A DNA stretch of 64,000 nucleotides, from NCBI GenBank assembly GCA_028752905.1, contig JAQNBH010000009.1:46175165-46239164 (forward strand). The letters are read 5' to 3'. Each line of letters starts with the position of its first letter. Positions within the stretch are counted from its first letter, which is position 1. Under the pieces are notes generated by a model, which did not search any database, had not been told where the DNA came from, and was given only the letters and a program-made list of their open reading frames with translations. The translations under genes were made by a program, and so were the position numbers. This document shows positions 1 to 9,596 of this stretch, piece by piece. The DNA is from Cladorhizidae sp. MBARI D1340-BT2. Lineage: Eukaryota > Porifera > Demospongiae > Poecilosclerida > Cladorhizidae.

Positions 1-476
1 ATAAAAATTATACATTAACTGTTTATCTATCTTGTTCATCTATGTATGTCGCCATCCATTCTTCGTTACTATTTATTTTTACCTGCACATGCCTACATGG
101 AGTCCAATTCTGTATTATCGTAAGAGTGCAATGAAGCACTATTTCTGCTTTGAAGGCATGGTCAAGGAATATGAAAAATATATAAATGGCTGATGATTGC
201 AACTGCCTTTGTGAATTGGCTCTTCAAAAACTGAACTGTTGTTTCTGGAAGCATTACTGCAAAGGTAAGCTCCACAGGTACCTATGCTTACCTGGAATCA
301 CTATGAATGCATTCCCTCTTGAGAAAGAACGTCCTCCTGAATGGGTTCTCGCTCTAACTTTGGTTGTGATATTGAGTGACACTGTGCTACATAGCATCAC
401 TTCAATGAGGATCATTTTAACACCAACATCAGCTCATTATATTTTTATTCTCAATGAACTCTCAGTTGACATAACA

Positions 477-618
477 TTAAAATCACCTTCTCAATAATCA
501 ACTTCAAATTGTATTCACTCGACGTTTCAACTAGATGCTCTAGCCTTCATCCTGGAGCATCTAGTCGAAATGTCAAGTGAATACAATTTGAAGTTGATTA
601 TTGAGAAGGTGATTTTAA
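477..618. repeat. Foldback inverted repeat, about 64-bp arms
   Basis: Arms 477-540 and 555-618 are near-perfect reverse complements with a 14-bp loop. Related hairpins lie at 8139-8280, 13051-13203 and 15042-15193, one per 2.0-kb Ig unit, always on the 3' side of the Ig exon in its sense. It resembles a foldback MITE that was present before the units duplicated. Confidence 0.8.
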
Positions 619-764
619 TATATTTTTATTCCAAGAATATGAAGACTAAAATCTCGAAAAATACAAATATTACCATAATATATGTAAACTATTAAAAAAA
701 AATTAAATTGGGCTTCAATCGATGTTAGACAGAATATCCAAAACCATAATAATGTGAGCCTTAC

Positions 765-1082
765 ATGTAACAAAGAGTTCTGTAGTGGAGTTGACAGAAG
801 ACAGTCCATTGCTGACAGTGCAGGTGTAAGTTCCAGAGTCAACCATTTCCAGGCTACAGAGTTGAAGGAAGGACTGCTTGAACAACTTTCCGCCTTGTGT
901 GAACTCTTCCTCGTAGATGGACACTAGTGAAGGTCCTGAAGAATTGGAAATGACCTGGCCATCTTTGCTCCAAGTGATGTTCACACCTGGCTGGCCAAAG
1001 CCCACACATACAAGCAGAGTAGTCTCTCCCATTCCCACAGAAGTATCGTCGGAAATAACTGTTAACTCCAACAGTGAAGCAG
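765..1082 (-). CDS. Ig-domain exon, copy 1
   Basis: The exon is 318 bp and encodes one complete Ig-like domain (I-set/C2-like) of 106 residues, probably extracellular. The core pair is Cys26 (in LLVCVGFG) and Cys88 (in DSGTYTC), with Trp38 of strand C in NITW. Cys76 is an additional cysteine. Sequons NIT, NSS and NST suggest N-glycosylation. The acceptor is the TTAG that precedes 1082 in minus orientation; the donor is ACAT|GTAAGG. The first codon is completed by the previous exon (phase 1) and one base is left for the next. It is used here as the reference copy. Ligand and full protein are unknown. Confidence 0.8.
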
Positions 1083-1910
1083 CTAATAATACGGAGAGAG
1101 AAAAAATAGATAGTGGGCGTGAGATCACAATTACATCAAGGTAAACATTGATTTCCACAAAAGCTATCCAATTTAGCTCATAGCAAGTTAGCAACATGAG
1201 CACAACCGATTGATAATCGTAAGCCTATACACTCATAAACCAGACATCGGCCATAAGAAATATAAACTATGAACCACTGGTGTTAAATATAATTTCTTTA
1301 TCACTTAATTAAATTTCTTGTTTCAGATTATTTATGTCATTTTTTTTACATTAAAAAAAAATTATTTTAAATTATTTATTTCTTTGCATTTCTTTGCGTT
1401 TGAAAAATGTTTGAAGTATTTTTAAATTTATTTATTCATTAATTTTATTTATTCATTAATTAATTAATTATTAAAGCTAATCCATTTATTAGCAGAGATA
1501 TTCGCACACCATTGCTAGACTGTTTTCAAGCTGGTATGGAATCCAACAGTACCTAAACACAAACATACACAACAGACTTACTACCTATTAAGGCTACACA
1601 AGTGTTTCAAAGTTGTCGACAACAATGGTATTGGTCTCTGTAAATTTAGCCATTTCAGGAACTGCAGGAATAAAGAGAGCCTCCTCCCTAGCAAACAGCT
1701 TACACTATGTGAGCTCTGTTGTTGTTGAGGCAGCCATTGTTACATTATTTGTATGCCACTGTTGGCAGTACTTAGCAGTGGTGTAGGAAGATGTTTTCAT
1801 CTACGGGGGCTCCAAGAATGTTAAAATAAAGTTGCAGTTTAAACTAAATAAAACAAACATACTCACAAAGTCATCACATCTATCGTAGTTAGTATATATA
1901 TGCACTCCTT

Positions 1911-2843
1911 TCAATTCAACTGTTCAAAGACCAACAAGTGACCTTTCTTAACATTTTCAATTCTCCTTGAGTTGACACATACAAATAGTTTTGCAATTTC
2001 TTTTAAATCCAGTTCATCTGTTCTTGAGCTATGCACATACATTAGGAATAAGTTATTCAACCTGCAATCAGTCATTTCGCTTCTCAAAAATGTCTTCAGT
2101 CTTCTTAGGGAGGAAAAAGACCTCTCTGCCGAAGCAAGGATTGTAATTATCTCATTCACAATCTCAGGTGAGATGTATTTACGTTTCAGAAGCCATGTTT
2201 TCATCTCGGGACATTCTGCTGCTTGAAGCAGTAGGAGCTGGTAAAGGTTCCCTTGAAATGATTCATTATCCTCTTGATGCCCACGTAACGGCAACTCTTG
2301 TCGAGCAAGCTACTTAATGCTGCCAAGTAACTTCATCAGCATTTCCTGATGGTGGTTTTGGTCTGTCAGTAATTGTGTACTTAATTGAGCACCTATTCCA
2401 CATGACATACTCTGGATTGCAGCTAACCTCATGACAGCTTCAGTGTGCATAGCAGTGTTTTCGTGCTCACGACATCCTTCTATAGCTTTTTTAAAGTTCT
2501 TAAATCCGTCATTCACAAAAGCAGATTTGCAATTCTTCGGAAAGCTAAATAAACTCTTGGATTGAGCATTGCGATATGAACTAAAAAAGAGTTTTAGACT
2601 GGAAGTGCACACACTGATCCATGGAAATGAAGTGTACCAGCTGGGTTGGATGTGTCTAGAATATGCTTTTGTACAATTCCCTTGTACATGGTGAACATGG
2701 CCCACACTATAACCCCTAACCTCCTCTAATGGATGATAGGGAGCGCAAGGATCTGTGCAGCATGGACATATGCACGCACGTTCACTTGAATGGCAGCTGG
2801 ATGCAGTTTCAGGGTAAGACTGTGTCAGAGGATGAAAGTCCAC
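1911..2843 (-). pseudogene. hAT transposase remnant, copy A (TTF zinc finger fused to dimerisation domain)
   Basis: The minus-strand frame encodes a TTF-type zinc-finger N-terminus (PSWYTSFPWIS...FKKAIEGCREH), an in-frame TAG after KLLGSIK, then NLYQLLLLQ and ISPEIVNEI. It jumps directly to the hAT C-terminal motif SAERSFSSLRRLKTFLRSEM. In complete hAT proteins of this class several hundred residues with the catalytic residues separate these parts, so the middle was deleted in the source element. Not expected to be active. Confidence 0.75.
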
Positions 2844-3415
2844 CTGTCAGGGGTTAAATAGTTAATCAATTTTATATTAAAAAAAAATTATTTATTTCTT
2901 TGCATTTCTTTGCGTTTGAAAAATGTTTGAAGTATTTTTAAATTTATTTTTAAATTTATTTATTCATAAATTTTATTTATTCATTAATTTATTTATTATT
3001 AAAGCTAATGCAGAGATATTCGCACACCATTGCTAGACTGTTTTCAAGCTGGTATGGAATCCAACAGCACCTAAACACAAATGTACACAACAAACTTACT
3101 ACCTATTAAGGCTACACAAGTGTTTCAAAGTTGTAGACAATGGTATTGGTCTCTGTAAATTTAGCCATTTCAGGAACTGCAGGACTAAAGAGAGCCTCCT
3201 CCCTAGCAAACAGCTTGCACTATGTGAGCTCTGTTGTTGTTGAGGCAGCCATTGTTACGTTGGCAGTACTTAGCAGTGGTGTAGGAAGATGTTTTCATCT
3301 ACGGGGGCTCCAAGAATGTTAAAATAAATTAGTAACAGTTGCAGTTTAAACTAAATAAAACAAACATACTCACAAAGTCATCACATCTATCATAGTTAGT
3401 ATATATGCACTCCTT

Positions 3416-3677
3416 TCAATTCAACTGAAGACCAAACAAGTGACCTTTCTTAAAATTTTCAATTCTCCTTGAGTTGACACATACAAATAGTTTTGCAATT
3501 TCTTTTAAATCCAGTTCATCTGTTCTTGAGCTATGCACGTACATTAGGAATAAGTTATTCAACCTGCAATCAGTCATTTCGCTTCTCAAAAATGTCTTCA
3601 GTCTTCTTAGGGAGGAAAAAGACCTCTCTGCCGTAGCTATGATTGTAATTATCTCATTCACAATCTCAGGTGAGATA
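3416..3677 (-). pseudogene. hAT dimerisation-domain remnant, copy B (3' part)
   Basis: Duplicate of the C-terminal hAT piece with the ERSFSSLRRLKTFL motif. The frame is cut by the Tigger insertion at 3680 and resumes at 6336. Confidence 0.7.
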
Positions 3678-3978
3678 TACAGTGGAACCTCTACTAACGG
3701 ACATTCCCTATAGCGGACACCTACCTTATAACGGACAGGAGCACACGCACCAATTGGCTTTACCATTGAAATAGTACTCAGTCACCCTCCCTGTAACGGA
3801 CACCTCTCAATTCCGGCTAACGGACAGCTCTTAGTGCACCCAAAGCTCATCGTAAACCTCTTAACGGACAGTGGGTGGGGTCTGATCACGTGCGCATGCC
3901 AATTAATAATTATAATAACAATAAATTTTATGCATGAAACATAATTATTGTGAAATGCAGTAATAATAATATGGTAGT

Positions 3979-4440
3979 CTAAAGTAGGCCTCTTGCTTGG
4001 AGAGATGCTGCTATATCTCTTATTCTGTTAACGTAAGGCTGTGGTCCATACAAACGGTAGGTAGCTGGAACTTCAACTCCATATCCCGCTCCTCTGTTGA
4101 CTCTGCCTCCTATGACCTCAACAAATGCTTTATTGCAGTCTCTCCTCAGGAACTGTGAGATTGTAGAGGCAATGTTGTATGCAACATGACCTAAAACTTT
4201 GCCGTCTTTGATTACGGCCACAGCAGACTGGTCCACGGCATTATCTGGCTCCCGTTTGAGTAGCAGAACTTCCCCTATGTGAGGTGTCCACACTTCTTTG
4301 TACACATGGTGTCCTCTGATATAGGACTGAATCTCTGTCACACTCAAAGACATTGCACCGCCACCAGGTCCACTACTAACTACAGGCTTGGAAGCTATCT
4401 CACGCGCCAGCCGCACAAACTGCATCAAGGCTATGCCCAT
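3979..4440 (-). CDS. HIRAN-like domain protein encoded antisense in the Tigger element
   Basis: An intact 153-residue ORF, inside the transposon ends. Residues about 35-130 resemble a HIRAN domain: GHHVYKEVW, GEVLLLKREPDNAVDQ, AVAVIKDGKVLGHV, then FLRRDC and GVEVPATYRLYG. HIRAN domains bind DNA ends and 3' single strands in helicases such as HLTF, and related stand-alone forms occur in transposon-linked proteins of invertebrates. ATG at 4440 faces the transposase ATG at 4483, suggesting a shared bidirectional promoter. A role as an accessory DNA-binding protein of the transposon is inference. Confidence 0.65.
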   Translation of the reverse strand: MGIALMQFVRLAREIASKPVVSSGPGGGAMSLSVTEIQSYIRGHHVYKEVWTPHIGEVLLLKREPDNAVDQSAVAVIKDGKVLGHVAYNIASTISQFLRRDCNKAFVEVIGGRVNRGAGYGVEVPATYRLYGPQPYVNRIRDIAASLQARGLL

Positions 4441-4482
4441 CTATCGAATGCGTGCCGGTTTAGCAGCTGCTTCATTCGAGTC

Positions 4483-5924
4483 ATGGCTTCTTCGAGCAAG
4501 CGTAGATGTCATCTCTCTTTACAGAAAAAGATTGAAGTTATCAAGGAAGCTGAGAAGAATGCTGGTGTTACTGTACGTTCACTTGGTGAACTCTTCGGCT
4601 GTGGAAAGACCCAAATTTCAGATATTTTGAAAAACAAGGAATCTATTGTCACCTTGTATGAATCAAATGCTTCAAGCTCTTTGTCTCGTACAAACAAGAG
4701 ATCTCGTGTGTCCGAATACTCGGAGATTAACGACGCTTTATATCAATGGTACCTCCTGGCATGCTCAAAGAACATTTACCCCTGTGGGCCCCGCTTACTG
4801 AAAAAGCCAAGCAAATTGCTGTAATCCTGGACAAGGAGTTCAAGGGAAGCAATGGATGGTTGGAAAAGTGGAAGAAGCGATATAACATTAGAAGAGTGAC
4901 TGTGTGTGGAGAATCAGGTGATGTACAAGGGGATACATGGAAGGAGAGATTGCCCGAGATTTTGAGGAGATATGCAAAGGAAGATATCTATAACCTAGAT
5001 GAAACAGGATGCTTTTGGAGGGCTCTTCCAGAGCAAGGATTTGCTCAGAAGGGGAAGAAGTGCAAGGGTGGGAAGAAGTGTAAGCAGTGGGTCACAGTGA
5101 CTTTCATAGTGAATGGAGCTGGTGATAAGGAGACTCCTATTGTAATCTGGCAATCAGAAAACCCCAGGTGTTTTCGAGGTATGGATAAAAATAGTCTACC
5201 AGTCAAGTATTATCACCAGAAAAAAGCCTGGATGACAGGAGAAATCTTGGAAGCAGTATTGACCTCTTTTAACCATAAAATGAGCATTAAAAAAAGATCA
5301 ATTTTGCTTTTTATGGATAATGCTGGTTGTCACCCAGAACATTTAAATGAAAAATATAGTAATATAAAAATAGTTTTTCTTCCACCAAATACAACATCTA
5401 AATTACAGCCACTAGACTTGGGGATCATCCAGAACTTCAAGGTCCATTATCGTCGGCTTCTCCTTCGCCATGTGTTAGCTAAGATTGATGATTGCAGTTG
5501 TGCTTCTGAGATAACGAAGTCTATTAATGTACTAACTGCTATCAGGCAGGCATGGAGTGAAGTAAAACCAGAAATGATATCTAAGTGCTTCAGAAGTGGT
5601 GGTGTTCTTAATAGTGAGTTGGATGTGACCAGCTTAAATGAAGAAGATCCTTTTCAAGACGTTGATGCCGAATTTGCACTAGGTGCACTCATTTCAAAGA
5701 CAATGGGCTCCAAGGGTAGTTGTTCACCTGATGAGTATGTCAGTGGAGACAGCAATCTTCCTGTATGTACTGAGTTTGATGATGATACCTGGGAAGAAAG
5801 CTTCTTAGCAAGACTTTCTGAACAGTCATCCATTGTTGAATGTGAGGAAGCACTTACAGATGGAGAAGACCTACCACCTCCCCCCAAATTGAGAAACTAT
5901 GGAGAAGCTATATACAATCATTAG
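4483..5924 (+). pseudogene. Tigger/pogo transposase (CENP-B-like HTH plus DDE), one frameshift
   Basis: It starts at ATG 4483 (MASSSKRR). The N-terminus is a CENP-B/pogo-type helix-turn-helix (LQKKIEVIKEAEKN, SLGELFGCGKTQISDIL). The catalytic domain follows: first Asp in YNLDETGCFW, second in LLFMDNAGCHP, third in QPLDLGIIQNFK. The C-terminus is acidic (EEDPFQDVDAEF, DDDTWEES) as is common in the family. Frame changes once near 4787-4795: residues to about NIYPCGP are in one frame and LTEKAKQIA onward in another. The rest is open to the TAG after YNH, so this copy was inactivated recently or the shift is an assembly error. Confidence 0.85.
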
Positions 5925-6339
5925 AGGTCAAAAACTTTTTGGAAAGCCGTGCATGTTTTACCGAAGCCTTGAGTACCAGTTCTCTAATTGATAAAGTAGC
6001 TTGTCTTCATTCAGTTAATGCCAGACAAAGTACTCTACATTCATACTTCCCTGCCCTTCACACTGAATAACTGCATCAATTTATGTCTACAATAAAACAA
6101 TGTTCATATAATAATATTAGTATCTTATAATTATTATGTACACATATATAATATAATATGCATGTGATATCTACAATTGATGAATGAACTTGATGAATGA
6201 ACAAACAATCCACGTTCTCCACCTATTATAATGATAAAATGAGATTAATGGGGAAAAACCTCTGAATAAGGGACACCTCCGAATAATGGACAAAATTCCT
6301 CGTCCCAATGCGTCCGTTATTCAGAGGTTCCACTGTATT

Positions 6340-6940
6340 CACATTTCAGAAGCCATGTTTTCATCTCGGGACATTCTGCTGCTTGAAGCAGTAGGAGCTG
6401 GTAAAGGTTCCCTTGAAATGATTCATTATCCTCTTGATGCCCACGTAATGGCAACCCTTGTCGAGCAAGCTACTTAATGCTGCCAAGTAACTTCATCAGC
6501 ATTTCCTGATGGTGCTTTTGGTCTGTCAGTAATTGTGTACTTAATTGAGCACCTATTCCACATGACATACTCTGGATTGCAGCTAACTTCATGACAGCTT
6601 CAGTGTGCATAGCACTGTTTTCGTGCTCACGACATCCTTCTATAGCTTTTTTAAAGTTCTTAAATCCGTCATTCACAAAAGCAGATTTGCAATTCTTCGG
6701 AAAGCTAAATAAACTCTTGGATTGAGCATTGCGACATGAACTACAAAAGAGTTTTAGACTGGAAGTGCACATACTGATCCATGGAAATGAAGTGTACCAG
6801 CTGAGTTGGATGTGTCTAGAATATGCTTTTGTACAATGCCCTTGAACATGGTGAACATGGCGCACACAACAACCCCTAACCTCCTCTAATGGATGATAGG
6901 GAGCGCAAGGATCTGTGCAGCATGGACATATGAACGCACA
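6340..6940 (-). pseudogene. hAT TTF zinc-finger remnant, copy B (5' part)
   Basis: Continues the interrupted hAT copy beyond the Tigger. It encodes the TTF finger part (WYTSFPWIS, FKKAIEGCREHENS) down to KLLGSIK and the same TAG. Relative to copy A the frame is broken upstream of about 6865. Confidence 0.7.
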
Positions 6941-7740
6941 CGTTCACTTGAAGAGCAGCTGGATGCAGTTTCAGAGGTAAGACTGTGTCAGAGGATGAAA
7001 GTCCACCTGTCAGGGGTTAAATAGTTAATCAATGCTCGAGTATGCTAACAGAATGTACCTGCGGGTTTGTTACGGCCTCTTCCAATGAGAGCCAAGTTTA
7101 GTTTCTGCTGATGCATACTGGAACTCAAGCAATTACACGGCAACTCTGCCTGCTAATACAGACTCCACATTCCAAAGTGCAAATACTCTAATACAAATAC
7201 TCTAATAAACACACACTTCCTTTTAATTTGGCTCCGCCGCACGCATAGTGCAGACGGCACGTGCTGCCAAAAGTGAACTATGCGTCGCGTGTGCTGCGGG
7301 GTAAAAGTGGCTTATTTAGTCCGGGAAAAGAAATTTTATTTTTATTTTTTTATTATTATTATTTTTATTAGTCGGATAAGAATTCTACAGGGGCGCCAAC
7401 CCCCAGAGCCCCCGTGGTTCCTACGCCACTGCTTAGGAAGGTATATCCCAGATGAAATGGCCAAGGATCGCAAGTGTCATTTTTTGGATAAGTATGAGTC
7501 CAATGTCATGTAAGGCTACATATTTAGTGGCCAAGTGTAGAGGCACACCTTTTTGCAAACATGGATCTACATGCTTCTGTGCATAAAGGACAAACAAACA
7601 CACTCAGCCAATCTTTCTTTTATAGACAGAAATACTTATATTTGGTTGTTGATTATCTTTAACAATAATTATCTTATTATTTTATATTAACTGTTTATCT
7701 ATCTTGTTCATCTATGTATGTCGCCATCCATTCTTCGTTA

Positions 7741-7937
7741 CTATTTATTTTTACCTGCATGGAGTCCACTTCTGTATTATCGTAAGATTGCAATGAAACA
7801 CTATTTCTGCTTTGAAGACATGGGCAAGCAATATGAAAAATATATAAATGGCTGATAATTGCAACTGCCTTTGTGAATTGGCTCTTCAAAAACTGAACTG
7901 TTGTTTCTGGAAGCCTTACTGCAAAGGTAAGCTCCAC
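7741..7937 (-). other. Recurrent conserved block, possible second exon of the Ig unit
   Basis: Each 2.0-kb unit has a block reading RLPETTVQFLKSQFTKAV on the minus strand after a TTTGCAG acceptor-like site (near 60-260, 7741-7937, 12660-12845, 14650-14830). Diverged versions with RL-E-TV and FTKAVA occur near 16020, 19200, 22030 and 24050. Most copies end at a TAG soon after SYDNTEVDSM, close to a possible GTAGGC donor. It might be a membrane or tail exon, with a weak hydrophobic stretch and a YDN motif, or conserved non-coding sequence. Product unknown. Confidence 0.3.
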
Positions 7938-8138
7938 AGGTACCTATGCTTACCTGGAATCACTATGAATGCCTTCCATCTTGAGAAAGAACGTCCTCCT
8001 GAATGGGTTCTCGCTCTAACTTTGGTTGTGATATTGAGTGACACTGTGCTACATAGCATCACTTCAATGAGGATCATTTTAACACCAACATCAGCTCATT
8101 ATATTATTATTCTCAATGAACTCTCAGTTGACATAACA

Positions 8139-8280
8139 TTAAAATCACCTTCTCAATAATGAACTTCAAATTGTATTCACTCGACGTTTCAACTAGATGC
8201 TCTAGCCTTCATCCTGGACCATCTAGTCGAAATGTCAAGTGAATACAATTTGATGTTGATTATTGAGAAGGTGATTTTAA
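8139..8280. repeat. Foldback inverted repeat, copy 2
   Basis: Same hairpin as at 477-618, with a few arm mismatches. Confidence 0.75.
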
Positions 8281-8396
8281 TATATTTTTATTATTACCAT
8301 AATATATAATATATTTAAACTATTAAAAAAAAAATTAAATTGGGCTTCAATCGATGTTAGACAGAATATCCAAAACCATAATAATGTGAGCCTTAC

Positions 8397-8714
8397 CTGT
8401 AACAAAGAGTTCTGTAGTGGAGTTGACAGAAGACGGTCCATTGCTGACAGTGCAGGTGTAAGTTCCAGAGTCAACCATTTCCAGGCTACAGAGTTGAAGG
8501 AAGGACTGCTTGAACAACTTTCCGCCTTGTGTGAACTCTTCCTCGTAGATGGACACTAGTGAAGGTCCTGAAGAATTGGAAATGACCTGGCCATCTTTGC
8601 TCCAAGTGATGTTCACACCTGGCTGGCCAAAGCCCACACATACAAGCAGAGTAGTCTCTCCCATTCCCACAGAAGTATCGTCGGAAATAACTGTTAACTC
8701 CAACAGTGAAGCAG
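8397..8714 (-). CDS. Ig-domain exon, copy 2
   Basis: A 318-bp phase 1-1 Ig exon, nearly identical to copy 1. It differs by Leu to Pro in the SNGLSS segment and has a donor with G before GTAAGG (CAG|GTAAGG), closer to the splice consensus. The core Cys pair, Trp and sequons are kept. The reading frame stays open well upstream of the acceptor, so an unspliced N-terminal extension is possible, but that part is not frame-conserved among copies. Confidence 0.8.
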
Positions 8715-9596
8715 CTAATAATATGGAGAGAAAAAAATTAGATAGTGGGCGTGAGATCACAATTACATCAAGGTAAACATTAATTTCCACAAAAGCTATC
8801 CAATTTAGCTCATAGCAAGTTAGCAACATGAGCACAACCGATTGATAATCGTAAGCCGATACACTCATAAACCAGACATCGGTCACAAGAAATGTAAACA
8901 ATGAACCACTGGTGTTAAATAACCACTGGTGTTAAATATAATTTCTTTATCACTTAATTAAATTTCTTATTTCAGATTATTTATATGCATTTTTTTTAAA
9001 ATGATTTATTTCTTTGCATTTGAATATTTTAAAATTTATTTATTCATTAATTTATTTATTATTAAAGCTAATCCATTTATTAGCAGAGTTATTCGCACAC
9101 CATTTGCTAGACCGTTTTCAAGCTGCTATGGAATCCAACAGCACCTAAACACAAACGTACACAACAAACTTACTTTCAAAGTTGTCGACAACAATGGTAT
9201 TGGTCTCTGTAAATTTAGCCATTTCAGGAGAACTGCAGGACTAAAGACAGCCTCCTCCCTAGCAAACAGCTTGCACTATGTGAGCTCTGTTGTTGTTGAG
9301 GCAGCCATTGTTACATTATTTGTATGCCACTGTTGGCAGTACTTAGGAAGGTATATCCCAGATGAAATGGCCTATAAATTGCAAGTATCATTTTTTGGAT
9401 AAGTATGAGTCCAATGTCATGTAACGCTACATATTTAGTGGATTTCTTTCCAAGTGTAGAGGCACACCTTTTTGCAAACATGGATCTACATGCTTCTGTG
9501 CATAAAGGACAAACAAGCACACTCAGCCAATCTTTCTTTTATAGACAGAATTTGGTTGTTGATTATCTTTAAAAATTATCTTATTATTTACATTAA

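Larger units (their letters stand above)
3680..6335 (+). mobile_element. Tigger/pogo-type DNA transposon (2656 bp)
   Basis: Inverted ends CAGTGGAACCTCT lie at 3680 and 6335 with TA target duplications at 3678-3679 and 6336-6337. The empty site is visible in the neighbouring hAT copy near 2175. It carries a plus-strand DDE transposase and a divergent minus-strand HIRAN-like ORF, with start codons 42 bp apart. The left end holds six TAACGGACA-like subrepeats (3695, 3711, 3728, 3793, 3818, 3861), likely transposase-binding sites. Confidence 0.9.
1776..7431 (-). mobile_element. hAT-type DNA transposon, internally deleted, partly duplicated and split by a Tigger
   Basis: Ends are CAGTGGTGTAGGAA (left) and the complement of CAGTGGCGTAGGAA (right), flanked by cttag at 1771-1775 and 7432-7436; the uninterrupted site reads cagtacttaggaagg in other Ig units. 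About 1500 bp is tandemly duplicated: a second left end, with its own cttag, sits at 3274 and the first copy stops near 2870. The second copy is cut at 3680 by a Tigger. Without Tigger and duplication the element is about 1.5 kb. It keeps the N-terminal zinc finger and C-terminal dimerisation parts of a hAT transposase but lacks the catalytic middle, so it is non-autonomous. Confidence 0.85.

Noticed and set aside
917..1144. Plus-strand frames opposite each Ig exon (MDTSEGPEEL type)
   Set aside because: Shadow of the minus-strand Ig exon; the Ig fold residues and splice sites are on the minus strand.
715..1203. Ig copy read as an unspliced protein with a hydrophobic N-terminal extension
   Set aside because: The extension is disrupted by indels in several copies while the exon is not, and it matches an acceptor pyrimidine tract; kept as a possibility only for copy 11.
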